Positions 55,347 to 63,711 of a stretch of 64,000 nt of DNA are shown here, piece after piece. Source of the DNA: Luteolibacter yonseiensis (lineage in GTDB: Bacteria; Verrucomicrobiota; Verrucomicrobiia; Verrucomicrobiales; Akkermansiaceae). The stretch spans positions 496,001 to 560,000 of the forward strand of contig NZ_JAENIK010000013.1 in the NCBI RefSeq assembly GCF_016595465.1, written 5' to 3'. Below the pieces are notes generated by a model that saw nothing but the letters and a program-made list of their open reading frames with translations, was not told the DNA's origin and did not search any database. Numbering within the stretch: the first letter of the stretch is position 1; each line of letters begins with the position of its first letter. The translations under genes and the position numbers were made by a program.

Positions 55347-55850
55347 ATGAAATACATTGTCCATAGCAGGATCGGAGGAACATCGCTGGTCCTCCTTGCG
55401 TTCGCCTGCTGGCTCTGTGCCTCAGCCCTGATTCCCCGGGTCTCGGATTGGTATTTCGTGGCCACCTACTCCATCGCAGCATCCGCGTTTTTCATCGTCG
55501 GCTGTTTTCTCCCCGAGTATCGCGACAAACGTTACATCCTTGGCCGCAGGTCGGTTCTTCAGTTGATGGCGACTTTTTTCGGGCTTGCTGGCATCTCATC
55601 CGTCAACACCGGCCTGGTTCAAGCGACACGACATTCGTCAACCTGGCTTCCGTCGGTTTTGTGCCTCGCATCCTTTGTCATTCCGTTTGGAATTTATCAC
55701 ATCGCGACTTTTTTGGTACGCGGTATCCACGCTCCGGTGCGATATGCGGCCGATCATCCAGGAATAGTTCCCGTCGGCCCGGCCAAGCCCGGCTCTTTGG
55801 GACAGGAAGCCACCCCAGCGGATCCATGTCCTCTAAAAGGGAGGCGATGA
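55347..55850 (+). CDS. Four-helix membrane protein of unknown function
   Basis: A 167-residue membrane protein with four hydrophobic helices (about 12-30 TSLVLLAFACWLCASALIP, 38-57 YFVATYSIAASAFFIVGCFL, 70-88, 100-124 VLCLASFVIPFGIYHIATF). The C-terminal 35 residues are a soluble, Pro-rich tail. No known family. Its position 25 nt after the lipoprotein gene suggests a paired envelope role. Confidence 0.7.
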   Translation: MKYIVHSRIGGTSLVLLAFACWLCASALIPRVSDWYFVATYSIAASAFFIVGCFLPEYRDKRYILGRRSVLQLMATFFGLAGISSVNTGLVQATRHSSTWLPSVLCLASFVIPFGIYHIATFLVRGIHAPVRYAADHPGIVPVGPAKPGSLGQEATPADPCPLKGRR

Positions 55851-56033
55851 CATTCCCATGAAATGACCGAGATTCTTGGCGGCCTCCACGCGTCTTTTGA
55901 AAAAATCCGAGAAGCCGGTTTAGCCGACCATGACGTCCCATGTCCCCCATTTCAAACTTGCCCGTATTCCCGCGCCCGACCACCTTGTGAATCCCTGCGT
56001 CCGACCTGGCGCATCACGCCCATTTTCATTTCC

Positions 56034-57869
56034 ATGAAACCTCTTCACACCCTCTTGCCGCTGTCCCTCGCCATGACCTTCATCGCCAGCGCGAAGCCGC
56101 AGTCCGCCTTCCACAACCCGCTCTACCAAGGAGAGGATCCATGGGTCATCCGTCACGAGAACAGCTACTACATGTGCAGTTCCGGACCGTCGGAGCCGAC
56201 GGCCGTCTATGTTTCCAAGTCCCCCACCCTCACCGAGCGCGGGGAGAAGGTGAAGGTCTGGGAGGATGGCGACAACTACCGCCGCGTCTTCGCTCCGGAG
56301 CTTCACTTCATCCAGGGGAAATGGTACATCTACTTCTGCGCGGACGTCAGATCCGAGGGCTGGAAGCACATGGCCGTCGTCCTGCAGGCGAATACGGACA
56401 ACCCGCTGGACGGATTCACCAACAGGGGCGTGCTCTTCACCGGGGACGAGCACGGCAACGCGCAGGCGAACGACATCACCGTGGTGACGTACAAGGACCA
56501 GCTCTACGCCTTCTGGGGATCGCTGGCGGACAAGATCGTGGAAGGTGCCGTGATGGCTCCGATGGACAGTCCCACCAGGATCACCGCTCATCGCAAGGAG
56601 ATCGGACTGCACGCCGAGGGTCCGCGTGCCATCCTGAGGAACGGCAAGCTGATCATGACCGGCGCCGAGGGAGGATTCGCCTCCAAGGACTACCGGCTCT
56701 CCGCGCTGATCTATTCCCCGGACGCCGGACCCATCGATGACAAGAAATCGTGGAAACCCCTGGGCACCCTCCTGAAAACCACCGACGATGTCTGGGGACC
56801 ATCCCGCGCCAGCTTCACCACCTCTCCGGATGGCAAGGAGAACTGGGTGATGTATCACTCGAAGATCTTCAACGCCGACGACAACGGCATGCGCGCCATC
56901 AACATCAAGAAGTTCACCTTCAAGGAGGACGACACGCCGGACTTCGGCACGGCTGCCAGCCCCACCTCCTTGTTGGAAAACCCCTCCGGCGATCCCGGCA
57001 TGGGCGAGCTCTACGAAGCCGAGGACTGGCAACTCTCCGGTGACGCGGCGAAGGCATCCACCAACAAGAACTTCACCGGCACCGGCTACGTGGACGGCTT
57101 TTCCAAAAAAGGAGCCAAAGCCACCTTCACCGCGGACGTCCCGGCGGCGGGTGTCTATCGCGTGATCCTCCGTTACGCGAATGGTGTGAAGGTCGAGGGA
57201 GAACAACAGTCGTTCCCGAAAATCTATCCCCCCGCCCAAAGCACGCTCTCGCTGTATGTGAACGGGGCGAAGATCAAACGCACCCAGTTCCACCGCACCA
57301 CGAACTGGGATGTGTGGATGTTCCAAGGGGAAAATCTCCAGCTCAAGGCCGGGAAAAACGAGATCGCCTGGCAGAATGACGAGGGCGACGTCGGCCAGGT
57401 CACGCTGGACTCCGCCGCAGTCGCGAAAAGCTCCACCCCAATCCACGGTCTGACCGGCAGCTACTACAACAACCGCGACCTCACGGACCAGAAACTCACC
57501 CGCCTTGATCCTGAAATCTCCTTCAATTGGGGCAATGGTTCGCCGGACCCGTTGATAGAAAACGACACGTTCTCCGTCCGCTGGGAGGGATTCATCACCC
57601 CGCTTTATTCCGAAACGTATACCTTCCACTCCAAGTCCGACAACGGCCGCAGGCTGTGGATCGACAAACAGCCCGTCATCGACAAATGGCTGGATGACTA
57701 CGACCAGACCTACACCGGAACCATCAAGCTCGAGGCCGGAAAAAAATATCCCATCACCTTCGAATACTACGAGGACGGCGGCGGAGCGAACACCCGCCTC
57801 GAATGGTCCAGCGAAAGCCAGCCAAGGGAGGTGATTCCATCCGGAAGACTCGAACCCGCAGCAAAATAA
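56034..57869 (+). CDS. Glycoside hydrolase family 43 enzyme with carbohydrate-binding and PA14 domains
   Basis: A 611-residue secreted enzyme, signal peptide MKPLHTLLPLSLAMTFIASA. The catalytic domain (about 20-310) is a GH43 five-bladed propeller: the general-base Asp is in GEDPWVIRHENSYYM (Asp35), and the acid Glu is in LHAEGPRAIL (about 192), with FAPELHFIQGKWYIYF between. GH43 enzymes remove arabinose or xylose from arabinan or arabinoxylan. A carbohydrate-binding module (about 335-465, YEAEDWQLSGDAAKAS ... FTGTGYVDGF) follows, of the CBM6/35 type, and a PA14 domain (about 475-605, GLTGSYYNNRDLTDQKL, WEGFITPLYSETYTF, LWIDKQPVID). Same direction as the sulfatase; likely exported for polysaccharide use. 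Confidence 0.93.
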   Translation: MKPLHTLLPLSLAMTFIASAKPQSAFHNPLYQGEDPWVIRHENSYYMCSSGPSEPTAVYVSKSPTLTERGEKVKVWEDGDNYRRVFAPELHFIQGKWYIYFCADVRSEGWKHMAVVLQANTDNPLDGFTNRGVLFTGDEHGNAQANDITVVTYKDQLYAFWGSLADKIVEGAVMAPMDSPTRITAHRKEIGLHAEGPRAILRNGKLIMTGAEGGFASKDYRLSALIYSPDAGPIDDKKSWKPLGTLLKTTDDVWGPSRASFTTSPDGKENWVMYHSKIFNADDNGMRAINIKKFTFKEDDTPDFGTAASPTSLLENPSGDPGMGELYEAEDWQLSGDAAKASTNKNFTGTGYVDGFSKKGAKATFTADVPAAGVYRVILRYANGVKVEGEQQSFPKIYPPAQSTLSLYVNGAKIKRTQFHRTTNWDVWMFQGENLQLKAGKNEIAWQNDEGDVGQVTLDSAAVAKSSTPIHGLTGSYYNNRDLTDQKLTRLDPEISFNWGNGSPDPLIENDTFSVRWEGFITPLYSETYTFHSKSDNGRRLWIDKQPVIDKWLDDYDQTYTGTIKLEAGKKYPITFEYYEDGGGANTRLEWSSESQPREVIPSGRLEPAAK

Positions 57870-57873
57870 CAAC

Positions 57874-57915
57874 CGGAGGGTCCGACTCCGGCTGACCCGT
57901 TCTGCGACGGCGCAA
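57874..57915. repeat. Copy 2 of a dispersed 26-nt intergenic repeat
   Basis: CGGAGGGTCCGACTCCGGCT followed by GACCCG lies just after the GH43 stop and matches the element at 54622 at 24 of 26 positions; both continue with an ACGGCG stretch a few bases on. Confidence 0.6.
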
Positions 57916-58086
57916 CATCAAACCGGGAAAAACTCCGTGTCCGATGATGACTGGACATCCATATCTTCCGCCATCAACGCTCATCCACATCAACGGCCGG
58001 CGATTTCCCGGCCTTCACACCCGTTTCACCGACCGGAGATCCGGCCACCCGGATAGCCGGAGCACAAACAACCAAACCCTTCTCCC

Positions 58087-58818
58087 TCACCGCTTCTCCC
58101 CCAACACCTGCTTCAGGAGCGAGGCCATCTCATCCGCCGCCTGCCTGCCGGTTTCCAGCACTCCCTTGTGATCCAAATGGGCTCCTGTGAGTCCAGCTGC
58201 CCAGTTCGTCAGACACGAAAAGGCCACCACAGGGATTTTCAGCGAACGTGCCTGGATGGTTTCCAACACGGTGCTCATGCCCACGGCGTCGGCCCCCATG
58301 GACTGGAGCATGCGGATTTCCGCGGGAGTTTCATATTGCGGACCACGCAGGCCCGCATACACGCCTTCATGAAGCGTCATGCCGGAGACGATCGCGGCGG
58401 TGCGGAAATCGGCGCGGCATGCGGCGTCGTAGGCCACGGACATGTCGGTGAAATCAGCGCCTGCGAGCGGCGATGTCGCGGTGAGGTTCAGATGATCGCT
58501 GAGCATCATCCATGTGCCGGGAGCGAAGGCGTTGTTCATCGTGCCGGCGGCGTTGGTCAGGATGAGTTTGTTGATTCCTTGTGCCACCATCCAGCGTATC
58601 CCTGCGGTGACCTGTCGCGCGTCGTAGCCTTCGTAGAGGTGGAGCCGGCCTTTCATCAGAAGCACGGATCTGCCGGCGAGTTTGCCAAAGACAAACGCTC
58701 CCGCATGTCCCGGCACGGAAGATATGGGAAGCCCCGCTTCCAGGAACGGAACCTCCCTTTCAATCTCCACCGCATCCGCCAACGCCCCCAGCCCCGATCC
58801 CGATACTATGCCAATCAT
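58087..58818 (-). CDS. Purine-nucleoside phosphorylase (trimeric class)
   Basis: A 243-residue trimeric-type purine-nucleoside phosphorylase, which splits inosine and guanosine with phosphate. Seen: IGIVSGSGLGALADAV, the phosphate loop KGRLHLYEGYDARQV, ILTNAAGTMNNAFAPG, GPQYETPAEIRMLQSMGADA, VGMSTVLETIQA, and FSCLTNWAAGLTG, where the Asn of TN marks a hypoxanthine/guanine preference. It is about 30 residues shorter at the N-terminus than the usual 270-290; an in-frame stop (TAG) just upstream rules out a longer start. Next, on the same strand 40 nt upstream, is the Xaa-Pro aminopeptidase gene. Confidence 0.9.
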   Translation of the reverse strand: MIGIVSGSGLGALADAVEIEREVPFLEAGLPISSVPGHAGAFVFGKLAGRSVLLMKGRLHLYEGYDARQVTAGIRWMVAQGINKLILTNAAGTMNNAFAPGTWMMLSDHLNLTATSPLAGADFTDMSVAYDAACRADFRTAAIVSGMTLHEGVYAGLRGPQYETPAEIRMLQSMGADAVGMSTVLETIQARSLKIPVVAFSCLTNWAAGLTGAHLDHKGVLETGRQAADEMASLLKQVLGEKR

Positions 58819-58858
58819 GGTCCGGCATCTCTAGCAGGTCGCAGGCCGATTTCGAACA

Positions 58859-60154
58859 TCAGCGGCCGGCATTCATCAATTCCTCAATTTCCTCCGCCTC
58901 TATCGGGATGTTCCGCATCAGGTCGAAGTTGCCGTCCTTGCCGATGACCACATCGTTTTCCAACCGGATGCCCATGTTCTCTCCTCGGATGTAGATACCC
59001 GGCTCGATGGTGAACACCATGCCTTCCGCGAAAGGTTCGTGCGGCGGACAGACGTCGTGCACGTCCAGCCCCAGATGGTGCGAGGTGCCGTGCATGAAAT
59101 ATTTTTTCACGAGAGCCTTGTCCGGCCCTTGGGCAGCCGCCTCCTTCGCAGAGAAAAGCCCCAGATGGACAAGCTCTCGCTCCATCAGCTCGATGACCTG
59201 CTTTTGGTATTCCATCGGCGTGTTGCCGGGACGGAGGATGCCGTTCGCTCCGTGGAAAACGCGCAGGACGGAGTCATACACATCCCGCTGGCGCTTGGTG
59301 AACCGGCCGTTCACCGGCACGGTCCGGGTGAGGTCGGACGCCCACCCCGCATACTCGGCGGCCACGTCCATCAGAACCATGTCGCCATCCTGACAGATCT
59401 TGTCGTTTTCCACATAGTGGAGCACACACGCGTTTTTTCCAGTGCCGATGATGGGAGCGTAGGCGAAACCACGCGACCCCCGGCGGACAAACTCGTGCAA
59501 CAACTCGGCCTCGATCTCCCATTCCCCCACTCCGGGCTTGATGAAGCCCAGCAACCTGCGGAATCCGGCCTCCGTGATGTCGCAGGCGCGCTGGAGCTGT
59601 TTGACCTCCTCCTGGTCCTTCGTGATCCGCAGGCGGTGGAGCAACGGAGCGAGGCGCTCGTAGCGGTGCAGCGGGTAGCGCGACTGGCAATCCTTGATGA
59701 AGCGCGCGTTCGCGGTCTCCACCACGACACTGGCGCGGAGATGCTCGTTGGTCGCCAGATAGATGTGCTCCACCTGCGGAACCATGCGGTGGAGGAACCC
59801 GTCGAACGAGCCGGACCACTCGATGCGTTCGACACCCGTGGCGGCACGGGCCTGCTCCTTGTTGAGTTTCTCTCCTTCCCAGATGGCGATAAGCTCGCTG
59901 GTCTCCTTGACGAAGAGGATTTCCCGTTCATTCGGATCCACCGCATCCGGCATGAGAACGAGCGTGGTGTCCTCCTGATCGACGCCGGTCAGATAGAAGA
60001 GATCGCTGTTCTGTTTGAACGCCATCGTGCCGTCCGCATTGGTCGGATAGATATCGTTCGCACGGAGAATGACCATGCTGTTGGGCTTGAGCAGGCCGCG
60101 GAGATTTTCGCGGTTACGGATGAAAAACGCTGGAGAAATCGGTTCGTATCGCAC
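58859..60154 (-). CDS. Xaa-Pro aminopeptidase (M24B)
   Basis: A 431-residue metallo-aminopeptidase of the PepP type, releasing the first residue before proline. It has the N-terminal AMP_N domain (RYEPISPAFFIRNRENLRGL, QNSDLFYLTGVDQEDTTLVL) and the M24 domain with the five metal ligands: DVAAEYAGWASDLTRTVPV (two Asp), HGTSHHLGLDVHD (His), FTIEPGIYI and GIRLENDVV (two Glu). Length and order are normal. The start at 60154 has a TATCG-rich leader and no better ATG upstream. Its stop lies 40 nt before the phosphorylase gene. Confidence 0.94.
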   Translation of the reverse strand: MRYEPISPAFFIRNRENLRGLLKPNSMVILRANDIYPTNADGTMAFKQNSDLFYLTGVDQEDTTLVLMPDAVDPNEREILFVKETSELIAIWEGEKLNKEQARAATGVERIEWSGSFDGFLHRMVPQVEHIYLATNEHLRASVVVETANARFIKDCQSRYPLHRYERLAPLLHRLRITKDQEEVKQLQRACDITEAGFRRLLGFIKPGVGEWEIEAELLHEFVRRGSRGFAYAPIIGTGKNACVLHYVENDKICQDGDMVLMDVAAEYAGWASDLTRTVPVNGRFTKRQRDVYDSVLRVFHGANGILRPGNTPMEYQKQVIELMERELVHLGLFSAKEAAAQGPDKALVKKYFMHGTSHHLGLDVHDVCPPHEPFAEGMVFTIEPGIYIRGENMGIRLENDVVIGKDGNFDLMRNIPIEAEEIEELMNAGR

Positions 60155-60184
60155 GGGTGGACTTCACGCGAAGCAACGCGGCAG

Positions 60185-60212
60185 GGCAATCCGGATTTTC
60201 GAGGATTGCCGA
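60185..60212. terminator. Hairpin between the coiled-coil operon and pepP-like gene
   Basis: GGCAATCC pairs with GGATTGCC (8 bp) around a 10-nt loop, about 10 nt after the last coiled-coil gene's stop (minus strand). There is no T run. It also sits in the pepP-like leader. Confidence 0.45.
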
Positions 60213-60220
60213 AATGACAG

Positions 60221-61183
60221 TCAGAACTCCGGTTCCGGCGCAAGGAGAGTGTCATTGGGGGAAACCATCGCCAAATCCGACTTCGCCATCGCCAATGCCG
60301 CCCGCGCGTTCTTGAGTTCCGCGCTCAGTCTCTTCGCCTTCGCATCCCATGTCTCAAGGCTGCCGGGCACTGATTTGCTGCCGTAATTCGAACGGGAGGA
60401 AGCTTCGGCATGGTCGGCGACGAGCTTGTTGACCTTGTTTTTCCAATTCCTCACATTCTGCCGGAGATTGCTTCGCTTGAGATTCTCTTCCGCCAATCTC
60501 GCCCGCCGGACATCACGCTCGCCGGAAGGAGTTGCTTCAGCTTCTGTTCCGGTCTTTGCCGTGTGGGCGTCGAAGTTTTCACTCTCCTTCTTCAATCGCA
60601 ACCGGCGTTCCTCGTCATTCCATTGGAAACGATCCTGGAATTTCGGATCCAGCTCGGGTCCCTGGACTCTCGCGATGCCATCCACATGGTTGATTTCCAA
60701 ACCAACATCCGTCACCCGGCGGATGACGGCCTGCTGGTAGGAACGTCCGCTGCGGAGCGTCAGCGTGCCCAGGTTTTCACCCACTGCGGCAAGCCATGTC
60801 GCGGTTCGGTAATCCGCCCGATAATCGGAAAATCTGCCGTCCAGCGCCGTCACGGATGAAAGCGCCTCATCACGGGTTTTCACCAATTCCGCATGGCGGA
60901 GGTTCAAACCGTCACACTTCGAAGTCAGTTCCTTATGACTCCGGGAGTCCGCATGGAGTTTCGTTCCATACTCGACCAGCCGTTGATTGCCATCTTCCAG
61001 CTTGTTCTTCAACTCGGAGATTTCCGCATCGCTGAGTTTGACCTCCCGCCGCAGTTCGGCCACGCCGCTGGAGAACTGGAAACGCCGGTCCATCAGCAGG
61101 GAAAGCCCCACCGCGGCCATGACCAGAACGATCAATCCCACCATGAAGGTGAACAACCCCGAATGCTCGTCGGAAGATAGCAT
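60221..61183 (-). CDS. Membrane-anchored coiled-coil protein with shared module (4th gene)
   Basis: A 320-residue protein. An N-terminal membrane helix (about 10-32, LFTFMVGLIVLVMAAVGLSL) is followed by a coiled coil (about 40-112, VAELRREVKLSDAEISELKN). Then comes the 75-residue module (117-192): YRADYRTATWLAAVGENLGT, then LRSGRSYQQAVIRRVTDVGL, then HVDGIARVQ and a QDRFQW end. The rest is a charged coil (EERRLRLKKESENF ... KAKRLSAELKNARAALAMAK). The same module is in the genes at 61197 and 62474. No enzyme motif is seen. The last gene of the operon, starting 13 nt after the previous stop. Confidence 0.7.
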   Translation of the reverse strand: MLSSDEHSGLFTFMVGLIVLVMAAVGLSLLMDRRFQFSSGVAELRREVKLSDAEISELKNKLEDGNQRLVEYGTKLHADSRSHKELTSKCDGLNLRHAELVKTRDEALSSVTALDGRFSDYRADYRTATWLAAVGENLGTLTLRSGRSYQQAVIRRVTDVGLEINHVDGIARVQGPELDPKFQDRFQWNDEERRLRLKKESENFDAHTAKTGTEAEATPSGERDVRRARLAEENLKRSNLRQNVRNWKNKVNKLVADHAEASSRSNYGSKSVPGSLETWDAKAKRLSAELKNARAALAMAKSDLAMVSPNDTLLAPEPEF

Positions 61184-61196
61184 CTGTGAGAACGAG

Positions 61197-62126
61197 TTAA
61201 AGCGATGCCCTCATCAGCCGGATCTCGTCGCGAATCGCGGCGATCTGATTCTGCTTCGATTTGATGGTACGGTTGAGAGCTTTTGTCTTGTCGAGACCAG
61301 GACCGCCGCTTTTCGGTTTACCAGCCAACCGGTCGATTTCGGCGCCGAGCGCACGGATCTCAGCCTGAAGCGCGTTGATATCCGCTTCTTTGCCTGCAAT
61401 CTGGCGCCGCCTCTTTTCCTTATCGAGCAGGGCTTCACGCTCACGCTGCTTGCCCATTTCAATCTCGGCGAGCTTGTCCGCCTCCAGCACGTCCTTATTG
61501 TGGGTCTTCCGAACCGTTTCCTCGTTCGCGATCTCGGCCTCCTTCTGGGCCGCATCGAACTGATAATAGTCCTGCATGTCGGCCGGAAGATCTTCGTAAT
61601 CAACCCGCTTCTGACCTTCTTCGTGGCGGATCTGAATACCGATCGCCGTCACGTCCCTGATCATGACGCCTTTATAAACAACGCCCTTTTGCGTCACAAG
61701 CTGCTCCATCTCCGTTCCCTTCGCCTTGCTCCTCACATAAGCCCGGTATTCGTCCTTATATGCATCGAATGCTTTTCTCTTTTCGACGATCTCCGCTTCG
61801 GTCGCCTTTTCCTTGTCCGTCAGGGAAACGATGTTCTGCTGGAGAGTCTGGCTTTCCACTCCCAGGCGGGAGACCTCCTTCGAGTCCTTCAAACGCTGCG
61901 GAGTCAGGTCCAGCTTCTGCTGCCCCTTGTCGATGCTCATGCGATAGCTGTCGATTTCCTTGCCCTGTTGGACGATGAGCGCCTCGTCGGACAGTTCTCC
62001 GCCTTGGAACCCTTCATCGAAGGCAAACATGAACAAAACACCAAATCCGAGCAAAACCGCCAGAGCCATCACCATCCCGATCACTCCGGGACCGCGACCG
62101 CTCGACATCATATCACTGAAAGACAT
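61197..62126 (-). CDS. Membrane-anchored coiled-coil protein with shared module (3rd gene)
   Basis: A 309-residue protein with one membrane helix near the N-terminus (about 13-36, GVIGMVMALAVLLGFGVLFM). A coiled coil (about 50-118) leads to the module at 120-193: YKDEYRAYVRSKAKGTEMEQ, then TQKGVVYKGVMIRDVTAIGI, then RHEEGQKRVDYEDL and QDYYQFD. The C-terminal half is a long Lys/Glu/Arg-rich helix (KEAEIANEETVRKTHNKDVL ... EIRALGAEIDRLAG), ending in a second coil. The membrane-proximal part and coil suggest a structural role at the envelope. Family unknown. 27 nt separate it from the upstream lipoprotein gene, 13 nt from the downstream gene. Confidence 0.7.
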   Translation of the reverse strand: MSFSDMMSSGRGPGVIGMVMALAVLLGFGVLFMFAFDEGFQGGELSDEALIVQQGKEIDSYRMSIDKGQQKLDLTPQRLKDSKEVSRLGVESQTLQQNIVSLTDKEKATEAEIVEKRKAFDAYKDEYRAYVRSKAKGTEMEQLVTQKGVVYKGVMIRDVTAIGIQIRHEEGQKRVDYEDLPADMQDYYQFDAAQKEAEIANEETVRKTHNKDVLEADKLAEIEMGKQREREALLDKEKRRRQIAGKEADINALQAEIRALGAEIDRLAGKPKSGGPGLDKTKALNRTIKSKQNQIAAIRDEIRLMRASL

Positions 62127-62153
62127 ATCTGTATTGAATTAAAGATTGGGGGG

Positions 62154-62477
62154 TTATTTAACCTGATATTTCAGCTTGTAGGTGTCGAACTCGGCCTGGA
62201 GGGATTTTTTCTTGGTCTCCAGGGCCGCGATCTCCGTTTCGAGAGCGGTCACCTCGCCTGTCTGTTTCTCGGACAGCTTCTTGGCCTCGGCCAGTTGTTC
62301 CGAAACATCAGGAGGAAGACTCTTGAGCTTTTCAGTAATCAACGCGAGCTCACCTTTCAGACGGGCGATTTCGGCCTTCTGTTTTTCACGTTTTTCGACA
62401 AGTGCGGGATCACTGCACGATACGCAGCAAAGGGCGACAATCACGGCAAGACTGCTGGAGCGGATGGGGAATTTCAT
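62154..62477 (-). CDS. Small coiled-coil lipoprotein (2nd gene)
   Basis: A 107-residue exported protein. The start MKFPIRSSSLAVIVALCCVS followed by CSDP is a likely lipoprotein signal, though the residues before the Cys (VSC) are only a fair lipobox. Residues about 27-105 form one long heptad-rich helix (EKREKQKAEIARLKGELALI, ALETEIAALETKKKSLQAEF). It lacks the module found in the other three proteins and so resembles their coiled-coil arm alone. Its ATG overlaps the TGA of the first gene (ATGA). Confidence 0.7.
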   Translation of the reverse strand: MKFPIRSSSLAVIVALCCVSCSDPALVEKREKQKAEIARLKGELALITEKLKSLPPDVSEQLAEAKKLSEKQTGEVTALETEIAALETKKKSLQAEFDTYKLKYQVK

Positions 62478-63391
62478 GGAACGTAAGAATTGTAGGGCCT
62501 GCCACTCAGGGTGCTCGACTCGCGTGCCGCCCTGCCAGCCCCCACCCGGATGGTTCCTCGGGATGGATAATAGCAGCGGCTGACCACCGGCGCACAGTAA
62601 TTGTATGAGCGGTAATAAGTGGGCCTGGAATAAGAGCGATAGGTGCGGGAAGAACGATAATAGGTTGAATCTCCCACGGAAGATGACCGGGAAAACGGAC
62701 CGGTGTCCGCCGAAGCTGTCTGGCTCGCCAACAGGTTGGTCCTCGCACGGCTGGCGGCGAGTTCCACCTCTAGCGCGGCGTCCGCCTCCTGCTTTTTCTT
62801 TTCCATATTGGAAGCAAGGCGGGCATCCACCCATTTTTCGTATTCGGCGGCGTTTTGAACTTCTTTTTGGTGAGCCGCGATCGCCAGATCCTCCTCCAGT
62901 CCGAAAAGCCAACGCTGCCTTACGTCCAGATCTTGAAAGCGCAGTCGCGCGGAGCCATCCGAATGACGGATTGTTACTCCAGAATCCGTGATGGCTGAGA
63001 CGGACACATTTTCAAAACTCCGCCCGGAAGCCAGGACCATTTTATCGAAGGATTTGCCAATGGCCCGCTGGCGCTGGCCGTGAATCATGTCATTCCGGAA
63101 AACCGCCCACTGCTCCTGCAGGGATTCCACCTCCGCGGCAGCCAGAACCTTCTTGGATTCCAAAGACCTCCGCAATGTCGCCGTCTTTTCGGTAGCGGCG
63201 CGAATCTTCTCAAGATCTTCAAATTCGGAGCCGAGCAACCGGTCAAACCGGTATTTTGCGAGCTCCACCTGCTGGGCCAGCTCAACCCGTTCCTTTTCAG
63301 CGCCCCACCACGCCGCTTGGCGCTCGCCTTGATCGCAAGCCCCCAAGAAGAGAGAAATCACTGCCAGAGAAGCGGTTGGGATGATTTTCAT
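62474..63391 (-). CDS. Coiled-coil lipoprotein with shared module and Tyr/Arg/Ser tail (1st gene)
   Basis: A 305-residue exported lipoprotein: MKIIPTASLAVISLFLGACD gives a clear lipobox (LGAC, Cys19). A coiled coil (about 30-95) leads to the module at about 97-168: FRNDMIHGQRQRAIGKSFDK, then LASGRSFENVSVSAITDSGV, then RHSDGSARLRFQDL and RQRWLFG. A charged helix follows (EYEKWVDARLASNMEKKKQE), then from about 230 a low-complexity Tyr/Arg/Ser tail (STYYRSSRTYRSYSRPTYYR), Cys pairs (YNYCAPVVSRCYYP) and Gly-rich ends. It opens the operon, so the transcription start should lie in the 320 bases upstream. Confidence 0.7.
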   Translation of the reverse strand: MKIIPTASLAVISLFLGACDQGERQAAWWGAEKERVELAQQVELAKYRFDRLLGSEFEDLEKIRAATEKTATLRRSLESKKVLAAAEVESLQEQWAVFRNDMIHGQRQRAIGKSFDKMVLASGRSFENVSVSAITDSGVTIRHSDGSARLRFQDLDVRQRWLFGLEEDLAIAAHQKEVQNAAEYEKWVDARLASNMEKKKQEADAALEVELAASRARTNLLASQTASADTGPFSRSSSVGDSTYYRSSRTYRSYSRPTYYRSYNYCAPVVSRCYYPSRGTIRVGAGRAARESSTLSGRPYNSYVP

Positions 63392-63711
63392 ATGATTAAA
63401 AAAAGGGGGTATCTGAATCAGATTGATAATATTTCACTCGGTGGGGGTCAATCAAATTAGGCAGAATCCGTACCGAGCCGCTTTGAGACCTGAAAAAAGA
63501 GATGCCGTATTTCTACTGGGATAATTACGCATTTTTTCAAGATTGAAAAGAAACCATTTCGGCACATTTTTTCATGATGTCCGGAATGGAAGCCAGTCCC
63601 GGCAACCATTGCGAAACGCAACGAAAGCCGGAACCGGTGTTGCAAAATCAGTGACTTCGATAGACCCTGTTAGTTCCATTCAAGCGATTTTTGCTTGGCA
63701 CCTTTCCTGCG
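63392..63711. other. Divergent promoter region
   Basis: These 320 bases separate the coiled-coil operon (minus) from the DUF2383 gene (plus). They are more A/T-rich than the surroundings, with runs such as TTTTTTCAAGATTGAAAAG at 63533-63551 and AATATTTCA near 63428. Several poor -35/-10-like pairs can be drawn on both strands but none stands out. I see no gene, repeat or RNA fold. Confidence 0.45.
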
